This document shows positions 1 to 12,100 of a DNA stretch of 34,594 bases, piece after piece; position 1 is the first letter of the stretch; every line of letters begins with the position of its first letter. The notes under the pieces were generated by a model. It saw only the letters and a program-made list of their open reading frames with translations, did no database searches and had not been told where the DNA came from. This DNA comes from Chara braunii (lineage: Eukaryota; Streptophyta; Charophyceae; Charales; Characeae). The position numbers and the translations under genes were made by a program. The stretch spans positions 645,600 through 680,193 of the forward strand of contig BFEA01000114.1 in NCBI GenBank assembly GCA_003427395.1, read 5' to 3'.

Positions 1-84
<84 letters not shown>
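1..84. repeat. (AG)n microsatellite at window edge
   Basis: An uninterrupted run of 42 AG dinucleotides opens the window. The opposite edge also ends in (GA)n, so both ends probably mark places where an assembly stopped in simple sequence. Confidence 0.98.
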
Positions 85-85
<1 letters not shown>

Positions 86-227
86 AACACGATAGGGGGA
101 GGACCCACTGAAGGGCAGAAAGGAGAGAAGAGGGAAGAATGACCTACCAACGTGGATGTGGCGTCAAACACCGCGAGTCAATCATCTGCTGACGTGGCCA
201 CAAGCACAGTACGGCTTTCTCATGCTG

Positions 228-577
228 AATGGCGGGAAAGTGGCTGCAAGTGCAGCGGCAATCTACGAGCTTCCCTCCGCCACCCGTGTGTCGTGAAATG
301 GCGGGAAACTGTCTTGCCTCACCAAATGGCGGGAAACTGTCATTGCCTCAGGATATGGCGGGAAAGTTTCTCGCCCCAAGATATGGTGCGAAACTGTTTT
401 GCCTCACAATATGGCGGGAAAATGTCTTGCCTCACGATATGGCGGGAAGGTACCTTGCTTCGTGACTTGTCGCCAAAGTCTCTTTCCTCATGATATGGCG
501 GGAATGTGTCTTGACCTGACAATATAGCCTGAAAGTGTCTTTTTGGAAAGTGCCTTGCCTGACGATGTGGCGGGAAT
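228..577 (+). repeat. 28-bp tandem repeat array with E2F-like GGCGGGAA cores
   Basis: About ten units follow one another at almost exactly 28-bp spacing. The core ATGGCGGGAAA or a variant begins near 298, 326, 355, 383, 411, 439, 467, 495, 523 and 566, with an outlying copy near 229. The rest of each unit resembles TGTCTTGCCTCACGAT. Seven cores keep GGCGGGAA intact; one reads GGTGCGAA and two are decayed. Read on the minus strand, the core plus flank is TTTCCCGCC, which fits the known E2F/DP binding consensus TTTSSCGC. Whether any factor binds is inference; the array could equally be a minisatellite. Overlapping reading frames merely translate the repeat. Confidence 0.85.
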
Positions 578-696
578 TGACGAGGCAGCACAGTACGGTA
601 GACGGTGCGTCCGTCTTCTTCCGTCTTCTGTCCTTCGAGACACCAGCTATGGCTTTGCGAAGCCGGGGCGATGTCCACCAACGCAAGCCCAGCCCC

Positions 697-795
697 GGGG
701 CAAGGTCCCACTTGCGCAAATGAGGAGATTTCGGCCGTTGATCTTTGCCATCTACGGTCAGTATCTCTTAATTCGTGCAACTGGGACCTAGCCCC
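697..795 (-). mobile_element. MITE-like element, copy 1
   Basis: This ~99-bp segment has terminal inverted repeats of about 33 bp. The left end is GGGGCAAGGTCCCACTTGCG and the right end, reverse-complemented, is GGGGCTAGGTCCCAGTTGCA. A second copy lies in opposite orientation at 32474-32576. There is no coding capacity, which fits a miniature inverted-repeat transposable element. The terminal repeats may extend two further bases (CC) and no target-site duplication could be fixed, so the superfamily is unknown. Confidence 0.7.
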
Positions 796-1154
796 CGGAC
801 AGAAACAGGTTCCGGGGCAAAGCCGCCTGAGCCCTCTGAGAACACTTGCCGTCCCAGTCTCGAACGAGCCGTTCCTGCAGTCGGTCGCCATTGGGATAAT
901 GCTGATTGAACCTGGATTCAAATAGACGGACACTTTGAATACAATGCATATTTGTTATATTCGAATAAATCGCATATGCATTCTGATCGGATTTCGGAAA
1001 TAGAGAAATATTTTATTCGAATAAAACCCTCTTTCTTTCAGGTTTTTTTTTTTTTTTTCCCATTTTAGTCCTACCTCCTGCAACTCTTGGTGGAGCTAGT
1101 TGCACAAGAAAAGCGAAAATAAATAAAGTTGAACTCACCTGTAATTCGCCTCTG

Positions 1155-1157
<3 letters not shown>
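796..1157. other. AT-rich spacer, no gene seen
   Basis: No supportable gene. It contains the words ATTCGAATAAA and TTTATTCGAAT in inverted arrangement (about 958-1025). The segment GAATACAATGCATAT near 937 recurs near 1549, so a short dispersed repeat is present on both sides of the (CT)n tract. A T-run lies at about 1042-1058. Confidence 0.6.
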
Positions 1158-1222
<65 letters not shown>

Positions 1223-1236
1223 TATGTGTGTGTGTG
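1158..1236. repeat. (CT)n followed by (TG)n microsatellite
   Basis: About 31 CT dinucleotides (1158-1219) are followed by CATATGTGTG and a short TG run. It is in inverse orientation to the (AG)n run at position 1. Confidence 0.97.
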
Positions 1237-1920
1237 ACTTGCCGTCTTCTTGAATGTGTCATGTCTGACAAAGGGCAGCCAAGAAAGTGGCAGCAGGGGC
1301 AGTGGGAAGCCAGGAGTGACGCTCCTCACTACACCGGGGCGTCGTATTTTTTATGTTTTAGCAGAAGACTCATTCTCATTTTTGATATTTTGTGGGGAGT
1401 GGAGGGAGGCCTCGGCCAGAACATGGAAAGATACGACGCCACATTTTTGATTTTTTATTTTTCCAATGCTCTCCGCCCACGACCAGAATTGAGCCTATTC
1501 AGGCTGAACCCGTCCCCCTTCTGTCCAAAAAGTTGTTGCACCGCACTTGAATACAATGCATATGCGGATTAAACGAATAAAGCGCAACATATGCCTTATA
1601 TTCGTTTACAACGCATGTGCATTATGTTCGGAGGAAGAAGGTAGTCATGGCCTGAGGCGGGCCGAATGAGGGATGTTAGACTGAAAAGAGGTATGTCAGT
1701 CCTGGCCAGTGGTGGGTGAAAACTAAGTCAATCGATGGTTTCTTTGTATGAACAACTGTTTATATTATTTAGTATTTTATTATGGGTTTTTTTTTTAATT
1801 TATTTTATTTATTCACTTATTGACTATTGCATTTTTGGAAGTTTGTTTGATGAGACTTTGGTGGTTGTTTGTGGAACTCACTGTTTTGTAGGTTTATGCA
1901 AGATCACTTAAAGTTCCCCA
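1237..1920. other. Gene-free spacer
   Basis: Nothing codes convincingly. A motif near 1362-1405 (an A/T-rich tract, then ATTCTCATTTTTGATATTTTG, then a GTGGAG end) has diverged relatives near 12744 and 13350, which suggests an old dispersed repeat. The remainder is T-rich. Confidence 0.5.
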
Positions 1921-2105
1921 GACCAGAGAAAAAAAAAGGGGGGTTGGTATCCCCTGTGTTTATATAAGAAGTTGGGGAGACGCCTGACTCAAATCAGAGA
2001 AAAAAAAAAAGGTTTCATATCCCCTTTGGCTACTTGAAAACTTGAGAAGACGTCTCACTCCGACCAGAGAACAAGAAAAAAGTTTGGTACACCTTTCCCG
2101 GGCAG
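1921..2105 (+). repeat. Degenerate ~71-bp tandem repeat, about 2.5 units
   Basis: Units begin near 1921, 1992 and 2062 with GACCAGAGAAAAAA or variants, run into a GTTTGGTATCCCC-like block and end in GAGAAGACGTCTCACTC-like sequence. Similarity is easy to see but imperfect, so the duplication is old. Confidence 0.7.
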
Positions 2106-5100
2106 AGTTGACAGAGTGACTGTCTGCCGTATTATGTCGGGTTCATAATATCCCCGACGTTTATTGTCAAAATGTGACGAGGTGATTTCTCCATCGAGGA
2201 AAGATCGGAAAAAAACAGATTTCCAAGTGACAAGAGGTCAAAGTCAATTGCGAGTAAGAAATTGAGATATAATCCTTTTTAAATTTAGTTGGTGGCCGAT
2301 AAAACGGTCTGGTTCATGAGGAACCTGCATCCCTGACCTCAGGGTATTCAAACTCTTAAGCTAGAACATTGTGAAATATGATATGGATTGTCAAATCAAG
2401 AAAAGAAAATTAAAAAATTCAGGGCATCATATCGTTTTTGTACATTATATAGAAAATAACCATGAACTTTACTTGGAGTAAAGCTAAAAGAAAAAAAATG
2501 TCAAAGAGAGTACAATTGATCAGATCGGACTGAAGAAAAAAAAAATGCACTGCACTTGGGACAGAAGGTTCAATTTTTGGCACTAAGTCCTTGTCGTTGA
2601 TGTGGTGAAAACTCTGAGAGAGTACGGAGGAGAGGAAGAGTTTGGGGCTCCATAACGTGCCTCAAACCTTTTTTAATAATACTTCATTCTTGTAGGGGAT
2701 GAAGTTCATTCATACCAACTAGTAAAAGAGTGGTGTGGGTATGGCCTAGTGTGAGCGTCATAGCCTCGCACCTCCTCCCTCTCCTCCTCAGAGTTAAACT
2801 CACGCTTAGAGCGAGGCGGCGGTTCTTCGCGAACCTTGTCTGCCCTACCATCCCTTCCTTTTCTATGTCCCTTACGTGCCTCAGGCATATTGTAAAAGTT
2901 ATCGTAACTAAGTAACGTGTGATAGAAAGAAGTTACAATGTCGATACGAGATTCCTGAGCTATGGTTGAGGATATGATATGAGAGGAAGAAAACTTTGCG
3001 CTACGCAAACATTAAGTTGTTGTACAAGTGAGTGGAAGAGGACCACGTTGCTAAGAAAAAAAGTCATAAGCATCTATATAACTCTTGCGGAAACGCTATA
3101 CTATAAGTAGATAATCATTGCGTCGCAAAAGAAGGAAAACGAAAACTGTATGCTCTAAGGTAGCTAAGGCTACTGCCATCGCTAACTTGCCTTGAGATCA
3201 CAACTAAGTCATTGTGAAAAATGAATAAAAACTTCGCGGAGCGGTGCAAATTTTGTACTAATTACGTATTCTTGTTCTGGCCCAGTGGGGACGTTGGGCG
3301 GGGGTTTGGTATCATCTTTGAGGGCACGGTGTCCCGACTTTCTATGGTGTATTAGTCACACCTTACCTGCGAGCAGTTTTCGACTGACTGTTCTACCAGG
3401 GATATCCCCTGCGTGTTTTGTTCGTGGACGAGTCTTAGTTGACACCTCCACAAACAAAAAAGGGGGGTGCGCCACTGAATTTTCCATTGGTTCACGCAAG
3501 CTTGACGTCGTGCTGTGCAACAAAGCACAAACGGTCTGTGCTTATGGTAGCCGTTGGGCTCACTTTGGAACGAGAAGATAGTAACCTCGATGTAATATTT
3601 TCAATTGTGCGTCGAATTCATAAAACCATAGTTATAGGACGAGCATAGAGACAACAGTTTTAATCAAAGCAAGAGAAAAGATAGAAAAATAAAATAAAAT
3701 AAAAGAGAAAGTGGCGCGCCATTTTCATCTCCGTTCAACTGAAGCCACCATTTTTATTTAGATTAATCGGATGATCAACCATAAGCGACGACTCAATTTT
3801 TAATGAGAATTTGTCTCCTTTATTATAAGTTAATTAATTTTTTTTTATTTTAGTTCCACTTCTGGCACTTCGTGGAGGAACAAACGGTTCATTTTCTAGT
3901 CGTAATTACAAGCGGGTGGCCTAGACTGACCCGAACCTTCGCATTTTGTTTATGGAGGATGTGACCTGCAAAGCGTCGTGTTGTAAAACTCCAAAATAAA
4001 GGGACACCTACGACCGCTTTGGTAGGAAGTTCATCACCCACGTGGAAGGGCATGAACCCCCTCCTTGTTATCAAACATGGGTACCCACTAGGGATAGTCT
4101 GATGACCTCCTTTGAAGGAAGGAAGACTCCAATCGAGATCCCGTTATAGGACCACTGCGCGTCAGACGTGCAATCTTTTCGAACTGAGCTGAAAAGACAG
4201 CATTTATAGGTCATAGAGTCACGCTCCATTAGTGAACGTTCGACTTTAGTCTCAATTAAATTTATCGGGAACTATTATTATTACCTTATTTTATGGTAAA
4301 TATTTGAAGATGAGTCTTCCGTTTAGTACACAGGAATCGCGTGTCCCTCAAGCTTTATAAAAGAGGCAGTTTTGGTTATTGGTTAGTGGATGTACACATG
4401 GACTCTTGTTGCCGTTGCGTAGTCTTGAAAGTTGGGATAAGGGTGCGGAACTCAAGAACAAAGATTGGGGCGTTTTGGGCTTAGTGTTTCGGTAACTTAT
4501 ACGTACTAAGTGCTTGAGAGGGCGCATAGTTGTTAAAGGTGGTAAGCACATGGCCAAAGGCTATTTTGAGAGAGTGACAATGGCGCGCTGAAAGAAAGTA
4601 GAGGGCTACAAGCCTGGTTACTGAAGACTCTTGGTACATTGGGCCTTAGCATCGGGAGAGGGCCCCTGGATCACGACGATCCTTAGTTTTGACGGGGAAG
4701 ATGCTACGCTAAAAGTCAATGTCGAAAGGGGTAGAGAAGAAAAGATGAGAAAGGAACAGAAGCTGTAGGCGGCAATTACAGCAGCAAAAAACAGGGCGGA
4801 GAAAAAAAATTTGGCGAAACCATGCTACCTCACGACTTGAAGTGACTATCACCTGCCACAGGACAAAAACTTCAACTGGGACTACCGAGAGGGGACAACA
4901 AGACCTAGACCATGACTCGGAGGCGGAGAGTGAGCAAAGTGATGTAAAGACTCAATCCCGGCACGGACTCGAGCAGTGGCAACAAGACCACCCGTCTGCT
5001 GAGCATGTGGAAGACGGTACAGAGGCCAACTCTCAACGATAAAAAAACTGAGTTGTGAGGCGGTTACGGCCTTCAGAGAGAGGGTAACGTGAATACGCGG

Positions 5101-6546
5101 GGTACTAGTGATGCACGTACGAGGTGGAAGTTAAACTCTCGTGAGAGGTTTATGCGTGCCAAAAGGAAGTTGGACATGAGAGTGGGAGAGACGCGCACTT
5201 CCCTTGTTGTCATCAACTCTCATGCCTGGTCTCCATGAACTCCTCATTTGTTTGTAGTGGTAATGAATGTGTGGTGCACCGTTTTAAGGGGCAAGGTGCA
5301 AATAAAGTTAAAATGTGAGTTGATCAGTGTGTGTGTTTCTCTCATGACAGAAGCGTACTTCCGCGTATTAATGCCATTTGACTTCCGCTGGTGACTCGGA
5401 GCTACAAGGGGTCTCGTTTTTCTTAATACCAACTTTTAGTTTGCCGAACAGCATACAGGGTACCGTTCGAGAGGTCAGACCTACACATGAAACTCACGTG
5501 AACGTGCAATTGACACAATTTCTCATCATCCGTACATTTCACTCTCTCTATCGTTACATGGTCGTTCTTTTTCGTCATTTTTTTAGTTGCTTATAATCAC
5601 TAGTGTCTAACAGGCGTATACAATGATCAAATATAATAACTAACTTGAGAGGGTAGACTCTGAAAAAAAAGTATACTCTCACTGCGATGAGGAGATATCT
5701 GAAGCAGTGTGATAGTGAATATGCAACCCCATCAGGTGTCGGCTTTACGTGCACATGTCTATTTGTTAGACTGTCTTTCCTAGTTGTGCCCGTGTGACTC
5801 TCGCAAGAGACACACGAGCGATTCATCGTTTGACGTCGTCTTAGTATGAACAAATATCAAACCAGGATCAAGTCTTAAGGTGTCAGTGAAGTAGTTACGG
5901 ACCCTGATGATTTGAGAAGGGATGCATGGTGGGCATGAGCACTAGTATCTCGTGCTTCGTTTTCGTCGATGTGAAGTAGAACAACAAAAAACTTTTCCAA
6001 AATAAAATAATAATTCTATAAAAAAAAATATATTCTAAATTTTAAATTTTCATTCCATCTTAAAAAAATGTCATTCCACTTTTAAAAATTTTCATCGTAC
6101 TTGAAAACTTTCCTTCCAAGAATGAGGTATCTCTTCTTATTTGAACTGCATGTTAGAGATAGAATGAAAGTCTGAATGAGTTCATGGAATATTTTAATTA
6201 TACGATCATTTTAAATACAAATTTTTAGTCATAAATATGTTAATCTAATCTTAGTAAGAAAATATTTCTTGTAGTAGAATAAAAGTTTAATAAAGATATT
6301 TCATAAACTCGTACAGACTTGCATTCCATCTTCAACAAATAGATGTAATTGAAAGGGAAAACTCATTGTCAAATAAAAATAAAAATTTTAGAATTTGACA
6401 AACATTGGAGTGATAATTTTTAAATATGAAGGATGTTTTTTTAAATAAAATATTTTTTTATTTTTCACTTCATGTGGGAATTTTTTTGTTCGAATGTGCG
6501 CACTGGACGGAGTTCTGGCTGGGCTAGTGGGTACCAGGAGCTTGCG
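2106..6546. other. Long stretch without a recognisable gene
   Basis: No reading frame here shows a known domain or reaches beyond about 100 codons. The only mildly protein-like one is 4842-5042 on the plus strand: 66 residues, strongly hydrophilic, rich in Glu, Gln, Ser and Asp, with no recognised motif, in a purine-rich surround (about 4690-4810). It could be chance or a relic exon. 5985-6480 is very AT-rich. An 8-bp palindrome GGCGCGCC sits near 3713. Confidence 0.5.
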
Positions 6547-6597
6547 CTTCACGACGTTTGAAGTCGTGAAGCAATCACACACAACACTAGAGTGTTG
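6547..6597. repeat. Two adjacent perfect hairpins
   Basis: CTTCACGAC (6547-6555) and GTCGTGAAG (6563-6571) form a perfect 9-bp stem around a 7-base loop. Ten bases later CAACACT (6582-6588) and AGTGTTG (6591-6597) form a perfect 7-bp stem around AG. No T-run follows, so a terminator is unlikely. Their role is unknown. Confidence 0.6.
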
Positions 6598-8246
6598 CAA
6601 TTTGAAAACGAACGAGTGGGTAGAGCAACTTAAGGAGAGAAAGTGTGTGAGTCGTTCCGAGATAAAAGTTTTGTATGAGTCCCTCATAAGAGATGTGTAT
6701 GTGTGCTATAGATCAAGAACTCGCTTCTCTACTTGATAAGTATAGTTGATCATCATATGCATTATCCCTGTAGTGGAAAATGTGAGAGTGAACAAAACTT
6801 AACTGGATTTCAGCGGTAAGCGCAAGCGTTCGGGTAAGTCTTTGTGAAGAGCAAGAAAAAGTTAACCACGGTTGAAGTCATCCAATCTCTGATATGGTTC
6901 TCGTGAACTACCATCTTAACTCCATTGTGGTAAAACAAGGATGTGGATGCGAGGAACAAAATTTTAGTTATGGACAAGCGTTTTATGATGCTCGACTTGT
7001 GGTTGAGTGTGCGTGAGAGAGTGAGTTCGTTGATTTAAGCAAATCCTGGGCACGAGATATCTACTATTTCTACCGGTCCTTAATCATAAAGGATTGTTAC
7101 TTTTGTGGAGAATGACAGTCAGATAGAGAGAGCAGACGTGAGAGGGCATCATGTACAATTAGTGTGTACAAATATTCGGACTTTGGCTTACTATGAGAGA
7201 ATAGACAAGAGTGAATTGTTGCAATCATCAACTCTTCCGCGTGAATTTTTTTGCTTACAAGAGTTTGAAGCCTACTTCATGTAAAGCATTGATTTGAGGT
7301 ACTAGTAGAGAGAGGAGTTTCTTTTCTATCGAACATTCTCTAAATTTTAATTGAGATCATTGTTCTCAATCTCTTCGATGAATAATCGTTTTGTCATATC
7401 CAAGTGAGTTAACTCATTCTCAAGTAAGTCATTTGTCATCAATTGAGAAGTGAGCATGTTACCGCGCGAACCATTTTTGTTATTGTAGTTTGATCATGAT
7501 CCTACTATCATCATCCGCTAAGCAACATTAATCACGGACCTACATATACTTGAGTTGAGTGTGTAACTGACTTGGCCATATACTTACAAATGTTTTTTTT
7601 AAGGAAGAATACGATAAAACTATGAAAATATTAAGCAACATTCCGAAAGGAAAGCGAAGTGCTTTGAGTATCTAGCCTAATAAGAAGCCGACAAACAGAT
7701 GAGGTAATCGAGAATGATACGATTGATAACAAGTATTGATATTTTTGTGTTCGTTGCATAAGTTTCAATTTATCAATCAAAGTTAATACTAAACCTTCTC
7801 CTTGCCTTACAAAAGAGGCACAACCTTAATATATCCCCATGTCTCACGCGGATATGTTAGATGGGTAGAAAACAACCAATCGTGAAGAAGATTGTTTATC
7901 TGCTCACTAAATTCCTAATTGACGGGGGCTAATTTTACACTCATTTTGAGTTGATTAAGTAGTGGGTTCTATATGGAAAGGTTGCTGGCAAAGTCCTTGA
8001 AGCAGTCAATTCTCCTATGTCAAGTAAGTGAGGTTTTTAATCATTGTATTTGATTTTTTTTATTTAGTTTAGTTAATTGCAGTATATCCCAATTAATTTC
8101 GGTTTATTTATAATTTTTAACGGTTCTCTCATTATTTTAATACTACAATGAGATTGAAGTTACCTTGTTCAGTACAAAGTCCCTACAGTATCCAGTGTAG
8201 TATTGAAGTGGAGAATGCTAATATCATTATGTTCAACGCTTAAGTG
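6598..8246. other. Gene-free spacer
   Basis: No supportable coding region, RNA gene or clear repeat was found. Stop codons are frequent in all frames and composition is AT-rich. Confidence 0.5.
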
Positions 8247-9122
8247 AGGATCATACTAAATTTCAACTAGTGCAACTCCAACGTGAAAACAAACTCCGAA
8301 CCAATTTTTCTTGTGTTGAACCAAACAAAATTCATTTTTATCTGATATTACCTATTTATTTATTTATTTATTCATTTAACCATTTATTGTTTTAGCTTGA
8401 TTTGCGCACCTGAGTACAAGTTTAAGTCTTGCTCCGAACTTTACAGTGCTCTGTGTTGTTTATGAACAGGGACTACATGTGTCTGCTTGTTGTGTAATAT
8501 ACGAATAGGATAAATGTTCAACAAACATCCTATTCAATGTGGGAACAAAGACGGTGTTTGGTTGCATCATGTTCGTTATACAAATAAAGAGGATATGTTT
8601 GGCGGCTATCAGCTCAAAATGTGAACAGGAAGCAAGCACCTTAGACCCTGTACTCAGGATAATCACGTTGAAGGAAGCAAGCACCTTAGACCTTGTACCA
8701 AGGATCATACTAAATTTCAACTAGTGCAACTCCAACGTGAAGACAAGCTCCGAACAAAGTTCTCTTGTACTGAACCAAACAAAATTCATTTTTATCTGAT
8801 AGTACCTATTTATTTATTTATTCATGTAACCATCTATTGATTTAGCTTGATTTGCGCACCTGAGTACAAGTTTAAGTCTTGCTCCGAACTTTACAGTGCT
8901 CTGTGTTGTTTATGAACAGGGACTACATATGTCTGTTTGTTGTGTAATATACGAATAGGATAGGTATTCAACAAACACCCTATTCAATGTGGGAACAGAG
9001 ACGGTGTCCGGTAGCATCTTGTTCGTTATATGAACAAAGAGGATATGTTTGGTCGTTATCAACTCAAAATGTGAACAGAAAGCAAGCACCTTAGACCCTG
9101 TACTCAGGATAATCACGTTGAA
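8247..9122 (+). repeat. 454-bp imperfect tandem duplication
   Basis: Copy 1 is 8247-8673 and copy 2 is 8701-9122. Both start AGGATCATACTAAATTTCAA and end GTACTCAGGATAATCACGTT. The 27 bases between them repeat the end of copy 1 (GAAGCAAGCACCTTAGACC), so the duplication end is itself duplicated. Each copy holds a (TTTA)n run and a 68-codon minus-strand frame. I count about 19 base differences across the frame, giving about 13 amino-acid changes, so it shows no sign of protein-level constraint. Confidence 0.9.
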
Positions 9123-12100
9123 TAAGGTCCGGTTTTATACTCGAAGTTAAGTGCCGAACGCGGACATACCTCGCACTCGGACTTATCGAGTTGCATACAA
9201 ACATGACCCGAGTTCATAACCACTTCTTTCGAGTGCAGAGTTTCGACTGAACAAACTGTACTTAGAGTACCTATACTCAAGAATCTCGTACCCAACAAAG
9301 TACCTTTGTTTTTGCCACTTAGATCACAAACACATCTCGTATTCAAGGTCTTCAGGGGAACTTGAATATCACTTGAGTAACAACCTAGTAGAATCTACAT
9401 CAGATATTGACATGTGATTCATAACGAGTTGCACAAGTTGTGCACCAGTGGTTATATTGGTTGCCTTATAAGTTAATCGAGGTAGTTTCGCTAAAATATT
9501 TTTCTTTTCTTTTATTTTATTTCACCTCAATAGTTATGTATTAGCATTAGGGATCAGTATTCAGACTCCTTTAGATAAGCAACATTTCACAAATCATTTA
9601 GTCTGTATACATAGAGCGTGAATCACTAAGTTAGACTTATACTCAACTGTCGTTTGACGAGCTTAAATTATTAATTCTTATTATTTTATGTGTTTTATTA
9701 TAGTAAAATACAGAAATTGGTTCTTAGCAGCTCCTTAACAGTATAATAAGGTCATTCTTGACTACAATTCATATCAACACGCAAAGACTATTAAAATTCA
9801 TATTTCGTCGTAGTTTAGAACCATGAAGCAGATGAAAGACTATAACATACGATCTCACCACTTGAAATACACTCTACATCCATGAAATGGATCCATGAAA
9901 TGGATGAAAGACTATACCGTACGGTCTCACCAATTGAAATCGTTATAAGAGCTATAAAAGTCATCAACTCCTGGTGGGCCTAAACTGAAGTAACATCTCC
10001 CTAAAATATCTGCAAAAAACAGTATGATCATTCACGCCCAATTTTGTGACACGTATTAACTAATATTGATGTCATCAGTGGTATCATCACTCGCAAACTT
10101 TAGCCGTTTTTTCGTGTTCAATACCATCATCGACTATGCCATATGCAAATAGTTGTTGACAAAACTTGATAAAGTCTCAAAAGTTTTTTTCTTGAACTCA
10201 GTTCGGTTTTTATTGGTCACTTTAAGGTGGATAACAGTGATCATCAATCTGGGTTCATTATTTTTTTTTTATCAATTCCCTGTCAGTTTGCCGGATTACT
10301 ATCAATCAATCAATACTTTCATCAGTGACATTCAGTCAGAGAAAATATTACCAGCATTCTTATGATCATCTTCAATCTGAATTTAACATCAATCAGATCT
10401 GTTTCCGTATTCATGTCAACACATAAGTGTTATCACTTCTTTTCTAGTCCAACGGACAATTTTGACTAACCTCAACAGGATTGTTTCCAATTAAAGTTTT
10501 CAATACCAATATAGTAATGCAGTTGGTTTCAGACAAGGAGATTTGTCAATCTTCGTGATACTCACTGATCTTGCAACGGGAATAATCGAATATATGAGGC
10601 TTTATATGGAAAAAAAAAAAGGAAGGAGAGTCATTGACATTTTGATTCGATTTGGGTTACAGCAGCTCGGTACATTGAAGAGAAAGCACGAGTGCTTCAT
10701 GAAAGTACTAAGTTGATTCAAAGTTTTTGTCATAAGCAGTACTTTGACTACCCTAGGCCTCCGACCCCTTTTTACTTCATTGATGGTTCTTATTGGGGTG
10801 ATCTGGTTGACCTGGCCAAAAAATATGTTTTACCTACAAAGATTGATTATAAGACACTGACAGAGTCATTAAAGTTTCAACATCTCAGACGAGGGATCTT
10901 CTCAAAACCATATCTTCTTACTTTATGGGAGAAGTTTTGTGTTACTCTTGATTTTCAAATCTCTAATTTTGGATAAACCTACTTGAAATTTGCAGGCTTT
11001 AGGTGGTTCTACATCTCTAAGCCAAAATCTCAGGGGTACATAAATGTGGGTCAAGGCACAAGAGATGCACGATCAAATAAGAGATTGAGGATGAAACGTG
11101 AGAGAGAGAGAGTGAGGATTCTTGATGAGCGTTGGTCATGTTTTTCATCCGTACTTTCTAAGATTATTATGATTTTTCACATTCCCTCATCCATCTTATT
11201 TTTGCATTGAGTCAATCAGTTCTGATTTGTTCTCTTTGACATTGCTTGATATTGCGTTTTGAAGTTGTCACAATTCTCAGACTCCTCAATTGACAAACTT
11301 GATATGTGCATGATATACTTAATTTTAATGTTATTAATTATACGATCATTGTTGTTCTGAATCATAATCAAAAATTTATAAGACCGGAAACCGGTGTAGA
11401 CCGCAATTCAAGGGTCTCACTCGAAATTGGACGAACACAACAGGAATAAATCCGTATTAATTATTAATTTTTTTATTGTAAAAAAATATATACATATTCC
11501 GTGATAGTCTGTTGCCTTTCTAGTCACCAGAAGTAACTTAACCGAAAAAAATGTGACAAAATTCCAAGTTTAAAATTGGGCATATCCCTACAGTTAAAAC
11601 ATTGAAGTTTCACACTGAAGGTACGGGGATTGTGGTCGGCGAGCGACAAAATGGCAATGGAGTGCGATGGAGGAAGTTGAGGGGTTAAGGGTCCCGTGAG
11701 ACTATCCCTTTTAGTTTATCGTCGGTCTCGAATCCGGGTCCGATTGGCAAGACGAAGGCGGGAGGGTGTTAGTGGTTCCTCCCTCTCTCCTTTATTGTCA
11801 CAAATTATTATTATTTTTAACATTAACATCATTTGATTATTATTTTGCAGTCCCGTTTTGGAACCCGGTCTCAGTACAGGTTCCAAGACCGCTCGTGAAG
11901 CCAATTAGGCGTAGCTCAATTGCTACACCCCTGAACTGTTGAAATACATATCCAAGTTTGAATCCCAATGGACCTAGATGAATATAATTAAATAATTTTG
12001 AGTTACTTGAGGTCGGTCAGCCTGATAACAATACCTTAAGGCCGTAGTCGATTATTTGGTCCTTCAGGACATCCGTTAAAATTGGAACGATGAAGAGAGG

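Noticed and set aside
298-577. CRISPR-like array (28-bp period)
   Set aside because: Repeats are directly contiguous with no spacers and the context is eukaryotic.
152-933. Several overlapping frames on both strands
   Set aside because: They read the 28-bp repeat array and the MITE; the shared peptide with 32377-32637 comes from the MITE copies, not from a gene family.
6547-6597. Rho-independent terminator
   Set aside because: No T-run follows either hairpin and nothing here is bacterial.
8460-9116. Two related 68-codon minus frames as a small gene pair
   Set aside because: Most base differences are amino-acid changing and the frames lie wholly inside a non-coding tandem duplication.
10692-10976. 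94-codon plus frame
   Set aside because: No recognised domain, no related sequence in the window and no splice context; kept only as a note in the spacer entry.
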